This document shows, in pieces, positions 24,104 to 33,658 of a stretch of 64,000 nt of DNA. Within the stretch, counting starts at the first letter, position 1. Each line of letters opens with the position of its first letter. The stretch spans positions 365,396-429,395 of the forward strand of contig JAJDXQ010000043.1 of NCBI GenBank assembly GCA_022823185.1, read 5' to 3'. A model generated the notes under the pieces. That model ran no database searches. It was not told where the DNA came from and was given only the letters and a program-made list of their open reading frames with translations. The translations under genes were made by a program, and so were the position numbers. This stretch comes from Caldilineaceae bacterium (GTDB taxonomy: Bacteria > Chloroflexota > Anaerolineae > Caldilineales > Caldilineaceae).

Positions 24104-25222
24104 CTATTCCAGAAGTTTACGGTAACAGTTGAGCGTGGCGGCGGCGGTGGCGCGCCAGCTGAAGCGCCCGGCGCGCGCCAGGCCCAGCTCGCGGCGCCGG
24201 GCGCGTTGCGGGCCGTCCTCGAGAAGCTCGGCGATCGCGTCCGCGATGTCCGGGATGGAGTGGGGGTTGAAAAGGCGGGCGGCGTCCGCGGCGATCTCTG
24301 CTAGGCTTGGCGTGTTTGCGCAGGCTACGGGCGTTCCGCAGGCCATGGCTTCGAGGACGGGAAGGCCGAACCCTTCATAGAGGCTGGGAAAAACGAACAG
24401 GGTCGCGGCGCTGTAGAGCGCGGGCAGGTCCCGCTCCGGGACGGGTCCGAGGAAGCGGATGGCGTCGCTGAGCTGGCGGCGCGCGGCGCGCTGTTTGGGC
24501 TGGGGATAGCGGTCATCCCAGGCGCCGGCGATGACGAGCGGCGGCGTGCGCGGCGAGGCGAGCTGGGCATAGGCATCAACGAGGGCCGGGAGATTCTTAT
24601 GGGGCTTGTTGATGCCGACGTAGAGGAGGAAACTTTCGGGCAGGTTATACTGCGCACGCACGCGGTCTAGCGCGGCGGCTGGCTGGGGGCGATAGTGGGG
24701 GCCGGCGGCGAGCGGGGTCACGGCGATTTTGGCGGCGGGGACGCGAAAGGCGCTGATGAGATCGCTGCGGGCGGAGTGGGAGACGGCGACCACGCGGGTC
24801 GCTACGCGAAGGGCGAAAGACGCGGCAAGGCGAAAGAAGAGCCTTGCCCTGGGGGAAACGGTTTGGGGGAATTTGAGCGGAATCAGGTCATAGAAGGTCA
24901 GGATGGTGGGCAGACCGGGGCGGTAGGGCATGAGGTAGTAGGGGCTATGGTAGAGGGCCGGGGGGTCTGCGCCCAGGCGCCTGAGGAGGAGGGGGATGCG
25001 CCACTGCTGGCTGAGATCGAATGGCGAGACGGGAGAGGTTACGAAGTTGCTGCGGGGCGCAGGTGTGCCCGCCGGGCCGGCTGCGGCCGGGCTGTTGATG
25101 ATGGTCAGGCCTTCCGTTGCGGTCAGCTGGGGAATCAGCGCGGGAGAGAGGCTGCGCACGTAGCGGCCGATGCCGGGAAAGTGGGGCGCTGCTGTCCGGG
25201 CGTCGAGAATGTAGTGGCTCAT
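24104..25222 (-). CDS. Glycosyltransferase family 4-like protein
   Basis: A 372-residue GT-B glycosyltransferase. The N-terminal half opens with D-A-R-T-A-A-P-H-F-P-G-I-G-R-Y (Gly-rich sugar-acceptor side). The C-terminal half has L-Y-V-G-I-N-K-P-H-K-N-L and F-P-S-L-Y-E-G-F-G-L-P-V-L-E-A-M-A-C-G-T-P-V, the E-x7-E nucleotide-sugar motif of family GT4. It is the final gene of the long minus-strand glycan cluster and abuts the coaX terminator. Donor and acceptor sugars are unknown. The start at 25222 is the first ATG after the upstream gene's stop, 28 bp away. Confidence 0.9.
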   Translation of the reverse strand: MSHYILDARTAAPHFPGIGRYVRSLSPALIPQLTATEGLTIINSPAAAGPAGTPAPRSNFVTSPVSPFDLSQQWRIPLLLRRLGADPPALYHSPYYLMPYRPGLPTILTFYDLIPLKFPQTVSPRARLFFRLAASFALRVATRVVAVSHSARSDLISAFRVPAAKIAVTPLAAGPHYRPQPAAALDRVRAQYNLPESFLLYVGINKPHKNLPALVDAYAQLASPRTPPLVIAGAWDDRYPQPKQRAARRQLSDAIRFLGPVPERDLPALYSAATLFVFPSLYEGFGLPVLEAMACGTPVACANTPSLAEIAADAARLFNPHSIPDIADAIAELLEDGPQRARRRELGLARAGRFSWRATAAATLNCYRKLLE

Positions 25223-25250
25223 GGGACGGAGGGAATGGGGTGGGAGGCTT

Positions 25251-26393
25251 TCAAGGCCTGTCCCCTTCTGAGAGCTCCATCGCTTCCTGATAGAAGGCGA
25301 TCGTATTGCGGACCATTGCAGGGGAGGAGAACTCCTCGCGCACGCGTTTGCGGCCCCGTTCGCCCATTTGCGCGCGTCGTTTCGGATCGGCGAGGAGCTT
25401 GTTGATGGCCGCGGCCAGGGCGCGGGGGTCGTTAGGCGGAACGACCAGCCCGGTCTGGTTGTGCATGTTGACGTAGGAGGTGCCGGTGCCGAGCTCGGTG
25501 GAGATGACGGGCAGACCACAGGCCATGGCCTCGATCTGCACGATTCCCAGGGCTTCGGCACGATTGGTGGAGGGCAGGATGAAGATGTCGGCAGCGGCGC
25601 GCGCCGCGAGACACTCTTCCTCGGCGCAGTCGCCCAGAAAGGTGACTTTATCGGCAAGGTATTCGGAGCGGGCAAGGTCTTGCCACGGTTCATCCATGGG
25701 CCCGGTTCCCACGATGAGGAGGTGGGCATTGACGCTGTGCATGGCGCGGATGAGGACATCGACTCCTTTATAGTGGCGAAGGCGGCCGATGAAGAGGAGC
25801 AACGGCCTGCCGTCGAAGCGGACGCGGAGGTTTTGGGCGTCGGCGCATGCTGTTGGCGGAAACGGGAAGAAGCGGTCCACCTCGATGCCGTAGTGGATGA
25901 CGCGGCACTTGTGGTCCAGTTCGCGCAGGAAAGGCGAGGAGTTGATATAGGCAGGGCTGGAGGCGGCGACGAGCGCGGCTCGTTGCAGGACGCGGCGCAA
26001 CAGGGGCGCATAGAGTTCTCCGGTCCGCCGCTGGCGGACGATGTCACTGTGATAGGAGATCACGGTTGTTTTACCGTGCCCGAGGACGAGCTGCGCCAAT
26101 TCGGCCAGGGGGTAGGGCGCGTGGAGATGGACGATGTCGGCGTCCGCGGCCTGGCGGCGCAGCGCGAAGAGGAAGGGCAAGCTAATGGGTGTTGACAGGA
26201 TGTGGGCCTGCCTGCCTGTTTTGGTGACCGGTACGCCTTCCAATGTCTGGTGACACGTGCGGGGTCCGGTGTTGGTGACGAGCACGCGGGCGTCGACTCC
26301 TTCCGCACGCAGGCCCTGCGCCAGGAGGCGGATGTGGTTTTCGATGCCGCCGATGACGGGGTGGTAGTCCTTGTAGAGGAGCAGAACTCTCAT
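25251..26393 (-). CDS. Glycosyltransferase family 4-like protein
   Basis: A 380-residue GT4-type transferase. The N-terminus has Y-H-P-V-I-G-G-I-E-N-H (Gly-Gly-x-E-x-H, typical of GT4 acceptor domains) and I-V-H-L-H-A-P-Y-P. The C-terminal domain shows F-I-G-R-L-R-H-Y-K-G-V and P-S-T-N-R-A-E-A-L-G-I-V-Q-I-E-A-M-A-C-G-L-P-V. A mannosyltransferase-like role is common for this pattern but is only inferred. The ATG at 26393 is chosen although the frame continues upstream, because that stretch antisenses the preceding gene's coding sequence. It is separated from its neighbour by 43 bp. Confidence 0.9.
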   Translation of the reverse strand: MRVLLLYKDYHPVIGGIENHIRLLAQGLRAEGVDARVLVTNTGPRTCHQTLEGVPVTKTGRQAHILSTPISLPFLFALRRQAADADIVHLHAPYPLAELAQLVLGHGKTTVISYHSDIVRQRRTGELYAPLLRRVLQRAALVAASSPAYINSSPFLRELDHKCRVIHYGIEVDRFFPFPPTACADAQNLRVRFDGRPLLLFIGRLRHYKGVDVLIRAMHSVNAHLLIVGTGPMDEPWQDLARSEYLADKVTFLGDCAEEECLAARAAADIFILPSTNRAEALGIVQIEAMACGLPVISTELGTGTSYVNMHNQTGLVVPPNDPRALAAAINKLLADPKRRAQMGERGRKRVREEFSSPAMVRNTIAFYQEAMELSEGDRP

Positions 26394-26436
26394 TGGACAG
26401 ACCGAAGTCGCTCCAGGTGATCGGTTGACAGCGCTC

Positions 26437-27597
26437 TCACTTGCCCTCCAGCAGCTGGTGGTAGATGGTTTCCAGGCCGGATACGGTGCGTTCGATGCGG
26501 AAATGGTTGGCCACGCGCTGCCGCCCGGCCTGGCCCATGCGCTGCGCCAGAATGGGGTCCCGGCAGAGGCGGGAGACGGCGCCGGCGAGGGCGCTGGTGT
26601 CGCCGGGGGGAACGAGCAGCCCTGTGTCTTCGTGCAGGACGATTTCGGGGAGGGCGCCATGGGCGAAGGCGACGACCGGTTTCTCCATGGCCATGGCCTC
26701 GATGTTGACGAGGCCGAAGGGTTCAGGGGCGCCGGGATGGACGAACAGGTCCATCCCGGCAAGGGCGGGGCGCACGTCGGCGAGCTGGCCCGTCCAGTGG
26801 ACGCGGCCTGCGAGGCCGGGCCGCGAGCCGAGCTCCAGCAGGCGCGCCTCGTAGTCGTCGCGCACGCCAAAGGGGTCGCCGCCGACGATGAGGAAACGGC
26901 AGGCGGGCTCGGCCTCGCTGAGCCCGGCCGCCATGCGCAGAAATGCTTCCTGCCCTTTCCAGGGTCTGGTTCTGCCGATCATGCCGACGAGGGGCGCGTC
27001 GACGGGGAAACCGGCGGTTTTGCAGATTTCGGCTTTGTTGGCGGCGGAGTTGCGCGTCAGGTCGAAGTGCGAAAGATCGATTCCGTTGTGAAGAACGCGC
27101 GCCTTGGAGGAGGCGGGAAGGCGCTGGGAAACGGCATGGGAATTGGCGACGACGCGGGCGGCCAATGCGGTGAAGGCGCGTTTTCCCAGCAGGTCGGCCC
27201 ATTTGGCTTCCGGCTCGGCTTCCGAGAGCCAGAAGTCACGCATGTGCCAGACCAGCGGAAGCGAAGCGAGGCGGGCAGCTAACGAGGCGTAGGCGGTGGC
27301 GCGCACCGTATTGCTGTGGATCAGCGCGGCGCCGACATCGCACGCGGTGGATGCGATAAGGCGGGCGTTGCGCCCCAGGTTGAGCAGGCTGCGAGAGGAG
27401 CCGCGCAGCCGGGGCAGGGCCTGCGGATGCACGCGGCAACCGGCCGCGCCGGCTTCAGAAGCCAGCTGGCCGGGGGGCGCGATGAGGTGGGGTTGCCAGC
27501 GGCGCCGATCCAGAAAGGTCATGAGGAGGAGGAGGCTTCGCTCCGCGCCGCCGAGGGCGTCAGCGTGGTCGACGAAGAGGATTGGTCGCGGTGTCAT
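26437..27597 (-). CDS. Glycosyltransferase family 4-like protein
   Basis: A 386-residue GT-B protein. It begins I-L-F-V-D-H-A-D-A-L-G-G-A-E-R-S with the G-G-A-E motif of the family. Later it has H-N-G-I-D, G-R-T-R-P-W-K-G-Q, V-H-P-G-A-P-E-P-F-G-L-V-N-I-E-A-M-A, and G-L-L-V-P-P-G-D. The ATG at 27597 overlaps the stop of the upstream glycosyltransferase gene by four bases (ATGA), so translation of the two is probably coupled. It likely adds one sugar to the same lipid-linked glycan. Specificity is unknown. Confidence 0.9.
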   Translation of the reverse strand: MTPRPILFVDHADALGGAERSLLLLMTFLDRRRWQPHLIAPPGQLASEAGAAGCRVHPQALPRLRGSSRSLLNLGRNARLIASTACDVGAALIHSNTVRATAYASLAARLASLPLVWHMRDFWLSEAEPEAKWADLLGKRAFTALAARVVANSHAVSQRLPASSKARVLHNGIDLSHFDLTRNSAANKAEICKTAGFPVDAPLVGMIGRTRPWKGQEAFLRMAAGLSEAEPACRFLIVGGDPFGVRDDYEARLLELGSRPGLAGRVHWTGQLADVRPALAGMDLFVHPGAPEPFGLVNIEAMAMEKPVVAFAHGALPEIVLHEDTGLLVPPGDTSALAGAVSRLCRDPILAQRMGQAGRQRVANHFRIERTVSGLETIYHQLLEGK

Positions 27598-28739
27598 AGC
27601 GTTCGTTCGACGATCGACATGAATTGACGGCCGGCTCGATCCCAGTTCATTTCGCGCTCGACCCAGCGGCGGCCGGCGCGGCCCATGCGCTGTCTTCGTT
27701 CGGGGTCGCTGAGCAGGCGGGCAAGGGCCTGTTCCAGGGCCGCGGGGTCGTCCGGAGGGACCAGGAGGCCGGTCTCGTTTTCGATCACTGCCTCCGCGGC
27801 TCCGCCGGCGCGGGCCGCGACGACGGGCAGGCCGGAGGCGCTGGCTTCGAGATAGACGATGCCGAAGCCTTCGACGCTGCCGGCATGATAGTCTGCGCGT
27901 GCGGGCATGACAAAAATGGCGGCGCGCCGGTAGATCTGCGGCAGTTCGGTGTCGGTTACGTTTTGCATGAAGCGCACTGCATCCAGGAGTCCCAGCTGCC
28001 GGGTCTGCCTGGCAAGCGATTCTCTGGAGGGACCGTCGCCTACAATCCAGTATTGGAGGCGGGGAAACCGTTCCAGCAGTGGGGGCAATGCCTGGAGGAC
28101 AGTGTCGATCCCCTTACGGGGCACGAGCCGGGCGACGGTGAGGAGAATGGGAGGCCCTTGCGGAGGAGAGGGGACCGGGGCAAAGCGTTCCGGGTTGGTA
28201 CCGGGATGGAGAATCTCAGGGGACGGCAGATCCAGATCTTGAAAGCGCCGGGCGTTGGCGCGCGAAATTGTCACCAGCGATTGCGCGCCCGCAAGAAGCC
28301 GGTTGAAGAAGGGGGCATGCCACCGCTGCTGCGCGGCCTCAAAGTCGTTGCCGTATGCAAGGGCGATGTAGGGTCTCCGGAAAAGGGCGGCTGGCAGCAG
28401 AAGCCGAGGGTGTGCATGTCCTACGACGACAATGTTTGGACGAAGAACGCCCAACATGCGCAAGATGCGCCAGGACGACTGTACGGCGGAGCCGGAAAAG
28501 GGGCCTCTCCGGTCCTTCTCCAGACTGACCAATTGGAATGGCTCCTCGCCGAAAAGAGAGGGGTTGCCGTTCGGATACACGATGGTCAGGTCGCAGTTGA
28601 GACCGATACGGCGGCTTATTTCAAATAGATATTGCTGCATTCCACCGACGCGCGGGTAAAAGTCCAGGGTAAGCAGGGCAACTCTCGGTCGCGGAGGGGC
28701 TGAGGTTTGGGGCGGGGAGAGCGTTGGTTGCCTCGACAT
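27594..28739 (-). CDS. Glycosyltransferase family 4-like protein
   Basis: A 381-residue GT4-type transferase. After a Pro-rich N-terminus comes L-D-F-Y-P-R-V-G-G-M-Q-Q-Y, the acceptor-side Gly-Gly loop, then H-P-G-T-N-P-E-R-F, V-A-R-L-V-P-R-K-G-I-D, Y-W-I-V-G-D-G-P, and V-E-G-F-G-I-V-Y-L-E-A-S-A-S-G-L-P-V, a variant of the E-x7-E motif. The stop overlaps the start of the downstream gene by four bases. The short Pro-rich start might be a little overlong, but no better start was seen. Confidence 0.9.
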   Translation of the reverse strand: MSRQPTLSPPQTSAPPRPRVALLTLDFYPRVGGMQQYLFEISRRIGLNCDLTIVYPNGNPSLFGEEPFQLVSLEKDRRGPFSGSAVQSSWRILRMLGVLRPNIVVVGHAHPRLLLPAALFRRPYIALAYGNDFEAAQQRWHAPFFNRLLAGAQSLVTISRANARRFQDLDLPSPEILHPGTNPERFAPVPSPPQGPPILLTVARLVPRKGIDTVLQALPPLLERFPRLQYWIVGDGPSRESLARQTRQLGLLDAVRFMQNVTDTELPQIYRRAAIFVMPARADYHAGSVEGFGIVYLEASASGLPVVAARAGGAAEAVIENETGLLVPPDDPAALEQALARLLSDPERRQRMGRAGRRWVEREMNWDRAGRQFMSIVERTL

Positions 28740-28750
28740 TGGACGGGCTC

Positions 28751-29845
28751 CTACTCCTGCTGCCCGTTGCCGCCATCTGCCTGGCTGTCGACCAGGCTGG
28801 CGAAGAGGCTTTCGTAGGCGTCAACGATCCGGTCCTGGGAAAAGGCTTGGGCGCGCTCCAGGCCGCGCTGGGCGAGGGCGTGTCGACGGGCCGGATCGTT
28901 CAGGAGCGCCAATAGCCCAGATCCCAGTTCGGCCGGCCGGGCCAGCAGGCCCCACCTTCCGTCCTCAAGCAGTTCGCGCGCGCCGGCGTTCGGTGTGGCG
29001 ACGACAGGTGTGCCGCAGGCCATTGCTTCAATATAGGGGATGCCAAAGCCTTCGTATGAGCTGGGCAGGCAGAAGACCCAGGCGCGGCGGTACAAACCGG
29101 CCAGGGCGTCATCGCTGGGATTGTGAAAGGAGGTGACGCCAGGGGCCTGGACGCTCCGCTCGGCCACCATCCAAAGCTCGGTTTCGGGAAGGCCAGGTCG
29201 TATAAGGTCGAGAAAGATGTCGAGGAGCAGTTTTCCCCGCTTGCGCCCGCCTGTCGTGCCCACGAAGAGGATGGCGGGCCGGGGATGTCTGAGAGGCTGG
29301 TTCAATTGGGGGCCAGGGTAGAAGATCTTGTGATCGAACGAATTGGGGATCACGAGGTCGATGTTGGGCGCGAACTGCCGGGTGGCGGCGCTGACGGCGA
29401 CGACGCGGGTGGCTCTTGCGGCTTCCCAACGTTCGCCGGGGGTAAGTGTAAGGTACCAGAGGCGTCGTTTCCAGCTGTTTGCGTAGATTGCTTCGGCCCA
29501 GGAGGAGCCGTGCAGCGTTCTCACGAGCGGTCTCCCCTGATGTCGAATGAGGGCGTTGTTGCCATGGGCGTGAATGATGTCGTAGCCGGTGTAGTCCTGG
29601 CCGCGGAAGCGCCAAGCCAGTTGCCAGTGCCAGAGCCAGGCGCGCAGGGGGTTGGCTGGTGGAGGGGAGAGGACTTTTCGGACGCTGTAGGCGGCGCCAG
29701 GCGGCCTTTGATCGGTCGTGAAGACGGTCACTATGTGGCCGCGTTTGGTCAGGGCATTGGCCAGTCTGTGGGCTGCGTAGGCGACCCCGCCCGTTTTGGC
29801 GCGGGTGGGCGAAGGCAGATGGGCGGAGAGCACGGCTATCTTCAT
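28751..29845 (-). CDS. Glycosyltransferase family 4-like protein
   Basis: A 364-residue GT-B transferase. The N-terminus is M-K-I-A-V-L-S-A-H-L-P-S-P followed by T-G-G-V-A-Y-A-A-H-R. I-I-H-A-H-G-N-N, F-V-G-T-T-G-G-R-K-R and C-L-P-S-S-Y-E-G-F-G-I-P-Y-I-E-A-M-A-C-G-T-P-V-V carry the GT4 signature. It lies 10 bp after the family 2 transferase gene and 11 bp before the next transferase, so the genes form a tight operon. The donor is unknown. Confidence 0.9.
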   Translation of the reverse strand: MKIAVLSAHLPSPTRAKTGGVAYAAHRLANALTKRGHIVTVFTTDQRPPGAAYSVRKVLSPPPANPLRAWLWHWQLAWRFRGQDYTGYDIIHAHGNNALIRHQGRPLVRTLHGSSWAEAIYANSWKRRLWYLTLTPGERWEAARATRVVAVSAATRQFAPNIDLVIPNSFDHKIFYPGPQLNQPLRHPRPAILFVGTTGGRKRGKLLLDIFLDLIRPGLPETELWMVAERSVQAPGVTSFHNPSDDALAGLYRRAWVFCLPSSYEGFGIPYIEAMACGTPVVATPNAGARELLEDGRWGLLARPAELGSGLLALLNDPARRHALAQRGLERAQAFSQDRIVDAYESLFASLVDSQADGGNGQQE

Positions 29846-29855
29846 GATGAATCGG

Positions 29856-30758
29856 TCAGCTCCGGTTGCGGAGGCCGGCCCGGTAGCCGAGCCACAGGCC
29901 GCGAAGTGAAGGGACTGCGCGTTCCGGGTGCCCCTGGAAGATGGCCTGCTTGATCAGGATCCAACCCAGCTCCCTTTTGAGGAAGAAGGGCAGGTACCGT
30001 TGCTGAAAATTCTTGGCAAAAAAGTAGGCGTTGTTGTGGTGGGATTCAAAGAAGTAGCGCCCTTCATCACTGTCTTTACTGGCGCGTGAGCCGCCGGTCG
30101 GGTAGCCGAGATGCACGATGGCGGCGGCAGGGTCATAGGCGATCTGGTAGCCGCGGCGCAGAATTCTGAGGGAAAAGTCGGTCTCTTCATTGTTTGCGCG
30201 TCCGATGTAGTTCTCGTCGAAGAGGCCGACATCGGTTGCCAGCTGGCGTGAGATTGACATATTGCCGCCGCGCAGGCTGTCGGTGGTTCCTTTGGGCACT
30301 TCGTGTTCCCAGAAATCGACGACGCGGCCATTTGGGGTGATGATACATGGTCTTGGCTTTGGAGGCATCTTTTTTCGTTCCACATGTACGCCTCCGGTCG
30401 CGGCGCCGATGCCGGGCCGGTCCAGGTTGGCTCTGTGCAGTTCGATGAGATTTACGGGAGGAATGATGTCATCGTCGCAGTAGAGGAGAAAGCTGCCTCT
30501 GGCCATTTTCGCGCCGATGTTGCGGGCGCGGGGCAGATTTGCTTTGGCGACGATGCGATGGCGAAACCGGTCCGGGAACCGCTTGCGGCAGTCAAGGAGG
30601 AACTGTTCGGTCGGGGCTTCGTGGTCAGGCGTCTGGTCGATGACCAGGAGTTCGTAGTTGGGATAGGACAGGTTGAGCAGATGCTGAACTGTGTCACATA
30701 GCACCTTTTCGCGCCGGTAGGTGGGCAGGATGACAGACCAGAAGGGAGAGTCAGGCAT
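29856..30758 (-). CDS. Glycosyltransferase family 2 protein
   Basis: A 300-residue inverting GT-A transferase and the only family 2 enzyme of the cluster. It shows V-I-L-P-T-Y-R-R, A-R-N-I-G-A-K, and the metal-binding L-Y-C-D-D-D-I (about residues 92-98). A G-G-N-M-S-I-S-R and D-E-N-Y-I-G-R-A-N-N-E-E-T-D-F-S region holds the catalytic-base-like acidic residues. The hydrophobic C-terminal tail is weak, so it is probably a peripheral or cytoplasmic enzyme. It precedes the family 4 gene at 29845 by 10 bp and follows the flippase gene by 3 bp. The product sugar is unknown. Confidence 0.9.
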   Translation of the reverse strand: MPDSPFWSVILPTYRREKVLCDTVQHLLNLSYPNYELLVIDQTPDHEAPTEQFLLDCRKRFPDRFRHRIVAKANLPRARNIGAKMARGSFLLYCDDDIIPPVNLIELHRANLDRPGIGAATGGVHVERKKMPPKPRPCIITPNGRVVDFWEHEVPKGTTDSLRGGNMSISRQLATDVGLFDENYIGRANNEETDFSLRILRRGYQIAYDPAAAIVHLGYPTGGSRASKDSDEGRYFFESHHNNAYFFAKNFQQRYLPFFLKRELGWILIKQAIFQGHPERAVPSLRGLWLGYRAGLRNRS

Positions 30759-30761
30759 TGT

Positions 30762-32270
30762 CTATCTGCGCACGATGAAATGGAGGAGGTTCTGGTAAGC
30801 CGGCGCCAGGTTCTGGGGCAGGTACTGGCTCAGACGGCTGAGCAGGTGCAGGTCGGTGTCGTCCAGGGCGTCGAACATTCTGAGCATGGCGGGGTATGTG
30901 AGGGCGGCGGCGGCGACGGCGACGACCAGGCCGCCCAGCCAGGTGCTGACGAGCCAGGCAACCACTGCGGCTAACAGGGCCGCCATGGAGACGCGGCTGA
31001 GCACGCGGAAGGGCAAGGTCACTTGGAGGCGTCGGGCGACATGGGTCATGCAAACGATGCTGGAAATGGTGTGGCTGCTACAGGTGGCCAGCGCCGCGCC
31101 TGTCGCGCCCAGATTTGGGATCAGGAGGAGCGAAAGGGCAAGGTTGAAAAGCGCCATGACCGCGTTCAGACGGACGATGAAGCTCTGCTCCTCCATACTG
31201 TATAGCATGGATACGCTGACAGAAGCAATGGCGCCGGCGATGTGACCGACGAAGAAGATCGCCAGGACAGGTGCCATGGCCAGGAATTCCGGACCATAGA
31301 GGAGCGCGACCGAGTAGGCGGCCGCGGCTCCGCCCAGCCCGATCGGCATGGCGATTGCCGCTGCGATTCGATTGGAAGACAGGTAGATCCGATTTATCCG
31401 TTCGCGCTGATCCTGTCCTTGCAGCGCGGAGAAAGTTGGCAACAGGGTTGCGGTAAAGATTGCGGGGATGGCCATTGCGCGAATCGCCAGGTCGAAGGAC
31501 TGGCTGTAAAAGGCGATGTCCACGTCTGTGGCCAGCCTTTTTAGAAAGAAGATTCCGAACCGCTCATAAGGGATCGTGCTGGCGGCAAAGATGAGAACGA
31601 TATCCCGGCAATAGAGAAGGATGCGGCGGCGCAGCTGCGGCGGCATATTGAGGGACAAAGCCCCCTGGAACAGATAGTGCGCGGGCAGCTTCCAGCCGAC
31701 CAGGAGGATTGCGAGGATGCGGCGCCCGATGTAGGCGAGTAGAAGGAGGTAGACGCCAAAACCGAACGACACGATGGCAATCGCGGCGAATCCGTAAAAG
31801 AGACCTCCGATGAGGCTGGCCTGGCTGAATATGCGAAAGTCCTGCGCCCCTTTGGCCGCCGCGAAGAAGAAGACCTCGACGACGACGAGCACAACGGCCA
31901 GCGCGACGGCGGCCAGGGCGAGCGTGTCGCTGTCGGGGACAATCCAGGAATAGGCAAGAACCAGGACGCCGGCCGCGGCGCCGAGGGCCAGCTCCAGTTG
32001 CAGGAGCCGGCCAAAGATGGCTGAAGCAATTCGCTCTTCCCCCTGGCCCAGGTATTCCGCACCGAATTTGGTCATTGCCTGGGGGATGCCGGGGGAAGCG
32101 ACCAGGGCAAGGAGGCCGATCAGCCAGAGCCAGTAGTTGTATTGGCCCAGGGCCGCCGCGCCAAGCATGCGAGCCAGCACGATGTTGGTGACGATACCAA
32201 GGAGAAGTCCCCCGAACGTACTGAGGGCGCTCCAGAAGGTATTTCTTGCGATGGTTTGAAAGACCGTCAT
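30762..32270 (-). CDS. Wzx-like oligosaccharide flippase (MOP/MATE-type membrane transporter)
   Basis: A 502-residue polytopic membrane protein with about 12 to 14 predicted helices. It starts V-F-Q-T-I-A-R-N-T-F-W-S-A-L-S-T-F-G-G-L-L, a pattern common in polysaccharide-biosynthesis flippases, and contains G-I-P-Q-A-M-T-K-F and the central R-x-G-I-F-F-L-K-R-L-A-T-D-V-D-I-A-F-Y-S-Q-S-F. Wzx proteins move lipid-linked oligosaccharides across the inner membrane for O-antigen or exopolysaccharide assembly. No Wzy polymerase or Wza exporter was found in this window, so whether the product is a capsule or a short glycan stays open. Confidence 0.85.
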   Translation of the reverse strand: MTVFQTIARNTFWSALSTFGGLLLGIVTNIVLARMLGAAALGQYNYWLWLIGLLALVASPGIPQAMTKFGAEYLGQGEERIASAIFGRLLQLELALGAAAGVLVLAYSWIVPDSDTLALAAVALAVVLVVVEVFFFAAAKGAQDFRIFSQASLIGGLFYGFAAIAIVSFGFGVYLLLLAYIGRRILAILLVGWKLPAHYLFQGALSLNMPPQLRRRILLYCRDIVLIFAASTIPYERFGIFFLKRLATDVDIAFYSQSFDLAIRAMAIPAIFTATLLPTFSALQGQDQRERINRIYLSSNRIAAAIAMPIGLGGAAAAYSVALLYGPEFLAMAPVLAIFFVGHIAGAIASVSVSMLYSMEEQSFIVRLNAVMALFNLALSLLLIPNLGATGAALATCSSHTISSIVCMTHVARRLQVTLPFRVLSRVSMAALLAAVVAWLVSTWLGGLVVAVAAAALTYPAMLRMFDALDDTDLHLLSRLSQYLPQNLAPAYQNLLHFIVRR

Positions 32271-32371
32271 TGGTCTGCCTTAGGGCCGCGGGCGACGGGG
32301 GCTCGAAAGAAGGGCTTCACGGACTGAAAGCGGAAGGCACGAGCGCTCGGAATGCGGCCTGCAGATTTGGG

Positions 32372-33652
32372 CTACGCGGCGCCGGCATCGCGACCGTACC
32401 CAACCTGCGCCATCACCTGCCGGTAGCAGGACAGTGTGTCAGCCAACATCCGCTCTGCGGTGAAATTCGTTCTCACACGCTCGTATGCGGACTTTCCCAT
32501 GCGCTGCCTCAAGTCCGGACTTTTCACCAATTTGATCAGAGCGCGGGCAAGTTCGGCGGCGCTGCCGGGTTCGACCAGAATGCCTGACCCGTTTTGCTCG
32601 ACAACTTCGGGTACCGCGGCGGTCTGGAAGGCGACGACGGGCTTGGCGCGGGCCATGGCTTCCAGATAGATCCGGCCAAACGACTCGGAAAGAGAGGGCG
32701 CTACAAAGATGTCGCAGTTTGCATAGAGGCGTTGGAGGTCGTCGTCTTCCACATAGCCAAGAAAGGTCGTCGCGCCGCGCGCGGCGTCCGCAGCAAAGCT
32801 TTCGAAGTAACTCTGGTAGGAGTGTCCTTGGGGCGCTTCGCCCATGTCCGCCCCGGCGATGATGAATCTGCACCGGGGCGCGACGTCAATCACCTTGGGA
32901 ATGGCATGGAGCAGTTGGTCGATTCCTTTGCGCCTCTCCAGTCGACCGACAAAGAGAATCGTGACCAAATCTTTCTTGGCATATTTCGTTTCTGGCGGTG
33001 AATTCGGCATAGAGATGCCTTGCGGAATTACGTCGGTTTCCTTTTTCGGTATTCGGTAGAGCTCGCCACACAGTTTCGCGATGTATTCGCTGTTCGCGAT
33101 GAGGCGGGCGCTGCGGCGGGCGGGAAGCGCTTCAAGAAAGCAGGCCAGGCGAAGGCCCGGCCTGGCGGCCCGGCCGCCTTTGAAGATTTCCACCTGTGCC
33201 AGGGGGGTAGCAAGGCGGATGACCAGTGGGGCGCGCGGATGAAGGGCGTAGCAGAGACCTTCGGCGCCCCAGTTTGGCATTTCGACTACATCGAACGGGC
33301 CTTGTTCACGTTCGAGGCGGGCGATCTCACCGTCCACGGCCCAACTTCGCTCCAGCTGATTCCAGATGCCGCGCGCTTTTCGGCGGATAGGGGGCGGCAG
33401 GGGAAGCCGCCTGTTTACGATGCGGCTCACCTTGGGCGCGTATGCGGAAACTTGAGATGATTTTAACGCCATGCTCCCATTCTGGGCTGGTCCGGCGATG
33501 ACCGTAACGTCGTGTCCTTGCTTGGCGAAGCCATGGGCCAGAAGATGGACATAGTTGGCGATGCCGCCTTTGCCCTCCGGCGGGTATTCTTTGCTCACCA
33601 GGCAGACTCTGAGGGAGTCACGTTGCTTTGCTTTTATCCGATCGGTAGACAT
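32372..33652 (-). CDS. Glycosyltransferase family 4-like protein (paralogue of the 33879-35210 gene)
   Basis: A 426-residue GT4-type transferase. The N-terminal core L-V-S-K-E-Y-P-P-E-G-K-G-G-I matches the gene at 33879-35210, as do later stretches such as D-V-x-E-M-P-N and D-L-x-R-L-Y-x-x-C-D-I-x-V-A-P-S-L-x-E-S-F-G. The E-x7-E motif is L-S-E-S-F-G-R-I-Y-L-E-A-M-A-R-A-K-P-V-V. The ATG at 33652 has no Shine-Dalgarno sequence, but a perfect TATAAT ends six bases before it, pointing to a leaderless transcript. It is separated from the neighbouring paralogue by 226 bp, more than elsewhere in the cluster. Confidence 0.9.
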   Translation of the reverse strand: MSTDRIKAKQRDSLRVCLVSKEYPPEGKGGIANYVHLLAHGFAKQGHDVTVIAGPAQNGSMALKSSQVSAYAPKVSRIVNRRLPLPPPIRRKARGIWNQLERSWAVDGEIARLEREQGPFDVVEMPNWGAEGLCYALHPRAPLVIRLATPLAQVEIFKGGRAARPGLRLACFLEALPARRSARLIANSEYIAKLCGELYRIPKKETDVIPQGISMPNSPPETKYAKKDLVTILFVGRLERRKGIDQLLHAIPKVIDVAPRCRFIIAGADMGEAPQGHSYQSYFESFAADAARGATTFLGYVEDDDLQRLYANCDIFVAPSLSESFGRIYLEAMARAKPVVAFQTAAVPEVVEQNGSGILVEPGSAAELARALIKLVKSPDLRQRMGKSAYERVRTNFTAERMLADTLSCYRQVMAQVGYGRDAGAA

Positions 33653-33658
33653 GCAGGA